From: Circinella minor | Taxonomy: Eukaryota > Mucoromycota > Mucoromycetes > Mucorales > Lichtheimiaceae | Length of the DNA: 23,696 bases | Assembly (NCBI GenBank): GCA_016758965.1 | Contig: JAEPRB010000420.1 | Span: 1-23,696, forward strand | Reading direction: 5' to 3' | Shown here: positions 19,425-23,696 of the stretch, one piece after another | How positions within the stretch are numbered: position 1 is the stretch's first letter | Layout of the letters: the number at the start of each line of letters is the position of its first letter | Translations under genes and position numbers: made by a program | The notes under the pieces: model-generated | What the model saw: the letters and a program-made list of their open reading frames with translations, nothing else | The model's database searches: none | Told to the model about the DNA's origin: nothing

Positions 19425-19658
19425 TGACACGTGGTGGAGATTCCCTTGTTGAAAAGTCTGTCAAAATAAAAGAAAAGAAAAAGATAAAAGTAAAAGTAAA
19501 AGAACTCGAAAAGATCCCTTTTATTAATTCGCGGCTAAACCGCCCATATTTATACATACTTGAATGGTCACATGACCACCCAAGGATCAATTCTAATTCA
19601 CAAATCACGTGAACCTTATCTTTGGTCTGACCAAACAAAACTACCACACAACGTGTCA
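19425..19658 (-). repeat. 3' LTR of the TRIM-like element
   Basis: It has TGACACGT...ACGTGTCA ends and two CACGTG palindromes (19428-19433 and 19606-19611). It is about 97% identical to 20464-20698 by eye. Confidence 0.92.
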
Positions 19659-19667
19659 ATACCCCCT
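19659..19667 (-). promoter_or_regulatory. Polypurine tract of the TRIM-like element
   Basis: The minus strand reads AGGGGGTAT directly before the LTR. The same GGGGGTAT stands before the LTR of element 2 at 21203-21196, so the two share their plus-strand priming site. Confidence 0.55.
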
Positions 19668-20463
19668 ACAAGACCAAAGTAAAGGAGCGGAAGACAATTG
19701 ATAGGCAACAAAAGAGAAAGAGACAAGATAGATAACAACAGGATAATAGATAGACAAAACAATAGAAAAAATCGGGGAACAAAAAAAAGAAAAAATCAAA
19801 TATGAATTGAAGATACAAGAAATATAGATAAAAAAAAAAGGGCATACAAGAGATAACAGACAACAAACTACCCAAAAAAAAAACTATTTTTTTTTATCAC
19901 AAGCACAAACCGAGATAACTAAAACGACAGACAAACTGAAGAGACACAACAGAACAGAACAGACGAGACCATACGAGACCGACCAGAGCAACAGAAAACC
20001 AAAAGAAAATGACACTAAACTGGCCACCCACACAACAAGACCAACCACGCCAACACCGACCCACCAAGAGCCAACCTAAGAACCAAGGGCACGATGTATC
20101 CAAGGTACTGTTCCTTGATACCACCTTCTTGTGAACTTCTTATCCAACAGGGTGTTGCTGGGGAATTTGTTGGGTGCCACAGATAGAAAAGACAAAAATA
20201 ATAATAAGAAGAAAAAGTCAGAATCATTGGAATCATCAACAGAACATCTTGCAAAACAACTTCTTAAAACAAATAAAAATGGGAACGGAGAGGCACGGAA
20301 GAAATATAATTACGGCAGAGACAACAAGGGCCACAAATAATAATAATAAAATAAGACTTGATCATGAAAATAATAATTCTCAACCATGGCATGTTTTTAT
20401 AGTGGGACTACCACAGACAAGGTAGCCGCCACTTGGGATATTATCCCGGTCGACCCCCCAATT

Positions 20464-20698
20464 TGACACGTGGTGGAGATTCCCTTGTTGAAAAGTCTGT
20501 CAAAATAAAAGAAAAGAAAAAGGTAAAAGTAAAAGTGAAAGAACTCGAAAAGATCCAGATTTATTAATTCGCGGCTAAACCGCCCATATTTATACATACT
20601 TAAATGGTCACATGACTACCCAAGGATCAATTCTAATTCACAAATCACGTGAACCTTATCTTTGGTCTGACCAAACAAAACTACCACACAACGTGTCA
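20464..20698 (-). repeat. 5' LTR of the TRIM-like element
   Basis: Second copy of the LTR, 235 bp, ending 12 bp before the tRNA-Lys gene. On the minus strand, the first interior bases after it are AATTGGGGGGTCGACCGGG. This does not match a usual tRNA 3' end, so the primer is unclear. Confidence 0.92.
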
Positions 20699-20710
20699 AA
20701 AGCATCTAAG

Positions 20711-20783
20711 GCCTTGCTAGCTCAATCGGCAGAGCGTGAGACTCTTAATCTCAAGGTTGGGGGTTCGACCCCCCCGTAGGGCT
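20711..20783 (+). tRNA. tRNA-Lys (anticodon CTT), intronless
   Basis: The 73 nt fold completely. Acceptor GCCTTGC/GTAGGGC has two G-T pairs, D stem is GCTC/GAGC, anticodon stem TGAGA/TCTCA with loop CTCTTAA (anticodon CTT), variable loop AGGTT, and T stem GGGGG/CCCCC with loop TTCGACC. The last base is discriminator T, as I recall for yeast tRNA-Lys(CUU). Internal A box (TAGCTCAATCGG) and B box (GGTTCGACCCC) are intact. CCA is not encoded, as expected for a nuclear gene. A TTTT terminator follows at 20812. LTR elements lie on both sides, 12 bp upstream and 46 bp downstream. Confidence 0.96.
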
Positions 20784-20811
20784 ACTGTCTTCTTAATTAA
20801 AAGATTTCTAC

Positions 20812-20815
20812 TTTT
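20812..20815 (+). terminator. Pol III terminator TTTT
   Basis: This is the first run of four T's after the tRNA, 28 bp downstream; a stronger T7 run follows at 20824-20830. Confidence 0.6.
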
Positions 20816-20829
20816 AATACTGGTTTTTT

Positions 20830-21195
20830 TGTCATAGTGTCGTAATATTTTTGGCGGATCAATATACTGTAGCCAATAGAAAATAGAATATAGAAGTTGA
20901 AAGATAATATTTATTGTTTTAATTATGAACATATATTTATTTGTTTTTCTAACTACTGTGAATAATGATAAATATATGTAAAAGCTAATAATAATAATAT
21001 ACGTGGAGTGATTGTAGATTGAATATGTGTTCGTGACTATGGAATGTATATGTGTTCAAATGTATACTATGGTAAGGTGACGGTGATATGGATACAACTA
21101 CATGGCATCATAAAAATCGAATATCTTTATAAAGAAGTAACACAAAAATAATCCAAAAAGGAAAATGGATGTAACTGTTATTTTTGACTATGACA
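20830..21195 (-). repeat. 3' LTR of element 2 (366 bp)
   Basis: On + it begins TGTCATAGT and ends ACTATGACA, a perfect 9 bp inverted terminus with TG...CA. It directly follows the polypurine tract of element 2. AT-rich, with AATAAA on the minus strand. Its left edge lies in the T-run 46 bp after the tRNA. Confidence 0.75.
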
Positions 21196-23306
21196 ATACC
21201 CCCTCTCTAGATTGTTGGACGTTCTCGTACAATAGTGCAAGATGACCAGTAGATTTTAATTCAGCATGTTCAGCAGCATGAACAGCAGTAGGATCAAACT
21301 ATGGAGCATCAGAAATAATAGAATTGACATGAATAAGACGTAAATGATCAGTGTGGACCTAAGATCGATAAATTTGACCATGTAAATCTTCCAATTGATA
21401 TATATCAGTATCCAAATTTGTAGCAATCACCTTAAAGGGGCCTTTCCAGTTATATTCGAGACTAAACTTATTTTCATGACGCATAAGCACATGATCTCCA
21501 ACAGAAAAAATTTGCGGTTTCAATTGTGCATCCCATTTGGCTTTATCCTTGGCAGCATTAATTTTTAATTTTTCTTCAGCAATAAGGCGAGCTTCCCGCA
21601 ATTTATATGCTTCAACTAGCTTCAACCACACAACCTTTAATAGTTATAGATTTATCTTGTTCTTATTCAGCAACTTCAATAAAAGAAGAAAGAAAATCAC
21701 CAGGCAATTTTAGTTCAATGCTATAAACCAAAAAATAAGGACTGTATCCAGTAGTGCGATGTTTTCGTACCTGACAACCAAAAATGGCAGGTGACACAAA
21801 ACGATCCCAACAATGAATTTGACCATGAGCATATTTATGCAACATTTGTTTTAATATGCCATTGGTTCTCTCGACCTTGCTATTACTACGTGCGTGAAAG
21901 GTACTTGTTCTTAAGTGATTTGTTTTAAGATGGCCCAAATAATGATACAAGACATTAGACATGAAATTAACACCTCGATCAGTGAAGATTTCAACAGGAC
22001 ACGAAAATGGCAGCACAATTTCTTCATAAAGAAAGTTGGCAATGGTTTTACCTGTGGCATCGGGAAGTGCATGAGCAATAGTCCAATTCGTAGCATAGTC
22101 AACAGCAACAAGGAGCCAACGATTTCCATTGATGGTAGTAGGTAATTCCCTAATGAAGTTTAAATGCCAATGGGAAAAAACAGGTGGTACATCCAAAGGC
22201 TTCATAGGAGCATGATGAACATTTCGATCCACAGGAGACGCGAGTTAACACTGGGGGCAAGCAGCTAACCATTCTTGAATGTCAGAACGCATATCTAGCC
22301 ACCACCATCATGTTTTCATTAAATCAAAAACAGTAAAATTACCAGTGTGACCAATTGATTTATGAAAGCTTTCAACCAAATCAGCACGACGAGCAAATAA
22401 AACATAATGGGCTTTGTGTATGTTATTACTACATTTGACTTTACGGAAAACTTGATCATTTCGAACCACAAATTTATCTTGATGCTTTGCCAAAAGATCT
22501 TTATAGACCGACGGCCATTGTTCTTCACCAGATGTATAAAATTTTGGCCAATCTGATTCTTGGATGGCTTTAACAGCATATCAAAAATCAGGCTCCAAAG
22601 ATTTTTCATCCGTAATACAACTAGGTCCATCCCATCGTGAGAGTAAATCAGGTACATGATTGTCACGACCTGGTTTGTATTGAATATCTGGGTCGTACAA
22701 TTCAATTTCGGCAATCCATCTTGTTAACCTAGGAGTAGGTTTAGTTTGAGAATGGAAATACTTGAGTGGATGATGATCAGAAAAAATTGTGTAACGTTGA
22801 CCATCAATAAAGCAACGCCAAGTTTGTTATGCATGTAGAATTACTAACAATTCGCGCTCTTGAGCAGGATAATTTCGTTCGGCAGCAGATAATTTTTTTG
22901 ATTCATATGCTAAGGGATGGAGACGCCCATCATCCCCCTCTTGTAGCAAAACACCACCAACAGCAAAATCAGATGAATCTACTTCAATTATATAAGGATT
23001 TTCCAGATTAGGAGCAATCAAAACAGGTGCATCACATAATTAGGCTTTTATTTCTTCAAAAGCGGCTTGGCACTCTGGAGTCCACGTAATGCTTCTTTTC
23101 TTTATTCCCATCCCTTTTATTAAATCAGTTAATACAGAACTCAATGACGAAAAACCATGAATCCACCTTCTGTAATGTGACGCCAATCCAATAAACTGAC
23201 GAACTTCTTGGACACTTTTACAAACTGGCCAGTCCTAAATTGCTTGTACATTTTTTTTAGATGGCAAAATACCAGTAGCAGTAACCTTATAACCAAGGAA
23301 ACATCA
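21188..23306 (-). pseudogene. pol: pol of element 2: partial RT, RNase H, integrase
   Basis: The frame starts in mid RT (CFLGYKVTATGILPS, VQEVRQFIGLASHYRRWI). RNase H follows (IIEVDSSDFAVGGVLLQEGD, YESKKLSAAERNYPAQEREL, SDHHPLKYFHSQ), then the integrase zinc region (HKSIGHTG ... CPQC) and integrase core with WHLNFIRELP, FTDRG and VERTNG. The C-terminal GPY/F-type domain has NWKGPFKV. The frame ends within the LTR (TAG 21190-21188). At least seven in-frame stops are present, for example TAG 23237-23235 after QAI, TAA at 23042-23040, TGA after DF at about 22581, TGA after LMKT at about 22307, TAA after CPQC at about 22247 and TAA after VAE. There is also a frameshift near 21635. The first catalytic Asp of integrase is Asn (codon 22160-22158). 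No protein can be made from it. Confidence 0.9.
21196..21208 (-). promoter_or_regulatory. Polypurine tract of element 2
   Basis: The minus strand reads AGAGAGGGGGTAT directly before the LTR start TGTCATAG, and overlaps the end of pol. It shares GGGGGTAT with the TRIM-like element. Confidence 0.65.
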
Positions 23307-23311
23307 TCTAA

Positions 23312-23579
23312 CAATAATAAAGGTACTATTAAAACCGATTCATTATTACAATATAACACACATACGCAAAACACAAACCACTCTTTAAAATATAATCGAA
23401 CTAAGAAAAACACTGACTTACCCTCGGCTATTTTTGTTCCTGTCACTTTACAGGATAAACAAATACTGGCTTTCCTTGACACGGGTTGTGACAAGTCATC
23501 ACTTAGTTTAGGATATATTAAAAATAATAAATTGTCATTTATACCATTTACACATCATGGTCCTGTTATTGAGATATAG
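23312..23579 (+). pseudogene. Retroviral-type aspartic protease fragment
   Basis: The + strand frame reads through an Asn/Thr/Lys-rich leader into IFVPVTLQDKQILAFLDTGC, followed by DKSSLS, with the catalytic DTG of retropepsins, and then to GPVIEI before TAG (23577-23579). The leader has no clear start. The rest of a protease (flap and the second conserved strand) and the RT are not in the window after the stop. It comes from a retroelement different from elements 1 and 2 (DTGC instead of DSGA) and in opposite orientation. It abuts the broken RT of element 2. It may continue beyond the right edge as a decayed copy. Confidence 0.65.
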
Positions 23580-23696
23580 TGAATAGAATATATAAATAAA
23601 GTAAGTGGTTAAATAGAATAAAGTAGAATAGAATTTAAATGGAAAACAAGAATAAATATTGTGAGAATCTTATATGTCTTTTATTATGGATTGATT
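23580..23696. other. AT-rich window end, nothing recognised
   Basis: Short AT-rich stretch with AGAATA-like repeats. No feature can be supported. Confidence 0.4.

Larger units (their letters stand above)
19425..20698 (-). mobile_element. Complete non-autonomous LTR retroelement (TRIM-like, 1274 bp)
   Basis: Two direct repeats of about 234 bp (19425-19658 and 20464-20698), each beginning TGACACGT and ending ACGTGTCA, flank an 805 bp interior with no recognisable gag or pol. Orientation is minus: a TATA box (TATAAATAT) and AATAAA are in minus-strand order inside the LTR. A G-rich polypurine tract (GGGGGTAT) precedes the 3' LTR at 19667-19659. The interior is purine-rich on + with a GC-richer patch around 19890-20170. 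The two LTRs differ at only about four substitutions plus a short indel block, so it is fairly young. It must be moved by enzymes from another element. Clear target-site duplications were not found (flanks AAAAA and AAAGC). Confidence 0.88.
20830..23306 (-). mobile_element. Ty3/Gypsy retrotransposon 2, decayed, 3' LTR present, 5' part lost
   Basis: Minus-strand order is RT from about 23306, RNase H, integrase to 21188, polypurine tract 21208-21196 and 3' LTR 21195-20830. The upstream half of RT, protease, gag and the 5' LTR are absent, replaced at about 23306 by an oppositely oriented protease fragment. Sequence differs clearly from element 1, so it is another family. Confidence 0.88.

Noticed and set aside
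19666..20254. Hydrophobic minus-strand frames in the TRIM-like element
   Set aside because: Cys/Trp/Phe-rich composition follows from the + strand base skew; no gag or pol motif is present.

Overview
The window looks like nuclear DNA of a fungus, most likely an early-diverging, AT-rich lineage such as Mucoromycota. The evidence is short introns (about 60-110 nt) with GTATGT/GTAAGT donors and TAG acceptors, strong AT bias, a KDZ-type transposase, Ty3/Gypsy retroelements and an intronless nuclear tRNA-Lys(CTT). The lineage is an inference; no marker gene here fixes it. Most of the window is mobile or decayed DNA.

Left part (1-5004): a seven-exon KDZ transposase pseudogene on + enters from the left edge. 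A second broken gene, a C2H2 zinc-finger protein on -, faces it tail to tail. Between them lies a 1.03 kb non-autonomous DNA transposon with terminal inverted repeats, an 8-9 bp target-site duplication and a large internal palindrome. From 5005 to 7318 I see no convincing gene.

Middle (7319-13536): a divergent pair shares a 245 bp intergenic region, a five-exon HMG-box-like gene on - and an intronless, extremely AT-rich chromodomain gene on +. Then come purine-rich DNA with LTR-like ends, a zinc-knuckle relict, and a six-exon gene of unknown function on -. That gene has four small internal exons, all multiples of three and all bounded by phase-2 introns, but its 5' end carries two nonsense codons.

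Right part (13640-23696): a higher-order tandem repeat (287 bp period built from 108+105+74 bp monomers) runs up to the promoter and first exon of a small CCHC zinc-finger gene. The intron of that gene ends exactly where a truncated Ty3/Gypsy element (element 1, -) begins. Element 1 has gag, protease, RT, RNase H and part of integrase, but its RT motif reads YLDA and its gag knuckle lacks the last Cys. Its LTR is followed after four A's by a complete 1.27 kb non-autonomous LTR element. That element ends 12 bp before the tRNA-Lys gene, and a third LTR element (element 2, -, heavily decayed) begins 46 bp after the tRNA. The three stacked elements around one tRNA gene resemble Ty3-like targeting of Pol III genes. 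At the far right the RT of element 2 is broken and joined to an oppositely oriented retroviral-type protease fragment.

No operon-like cooperation is visible. The likely host-type genes are the HMG-box, chromodomain and tRNA genes, perhaps with the six-exon gene; the rest are transposons in different stages of decay.
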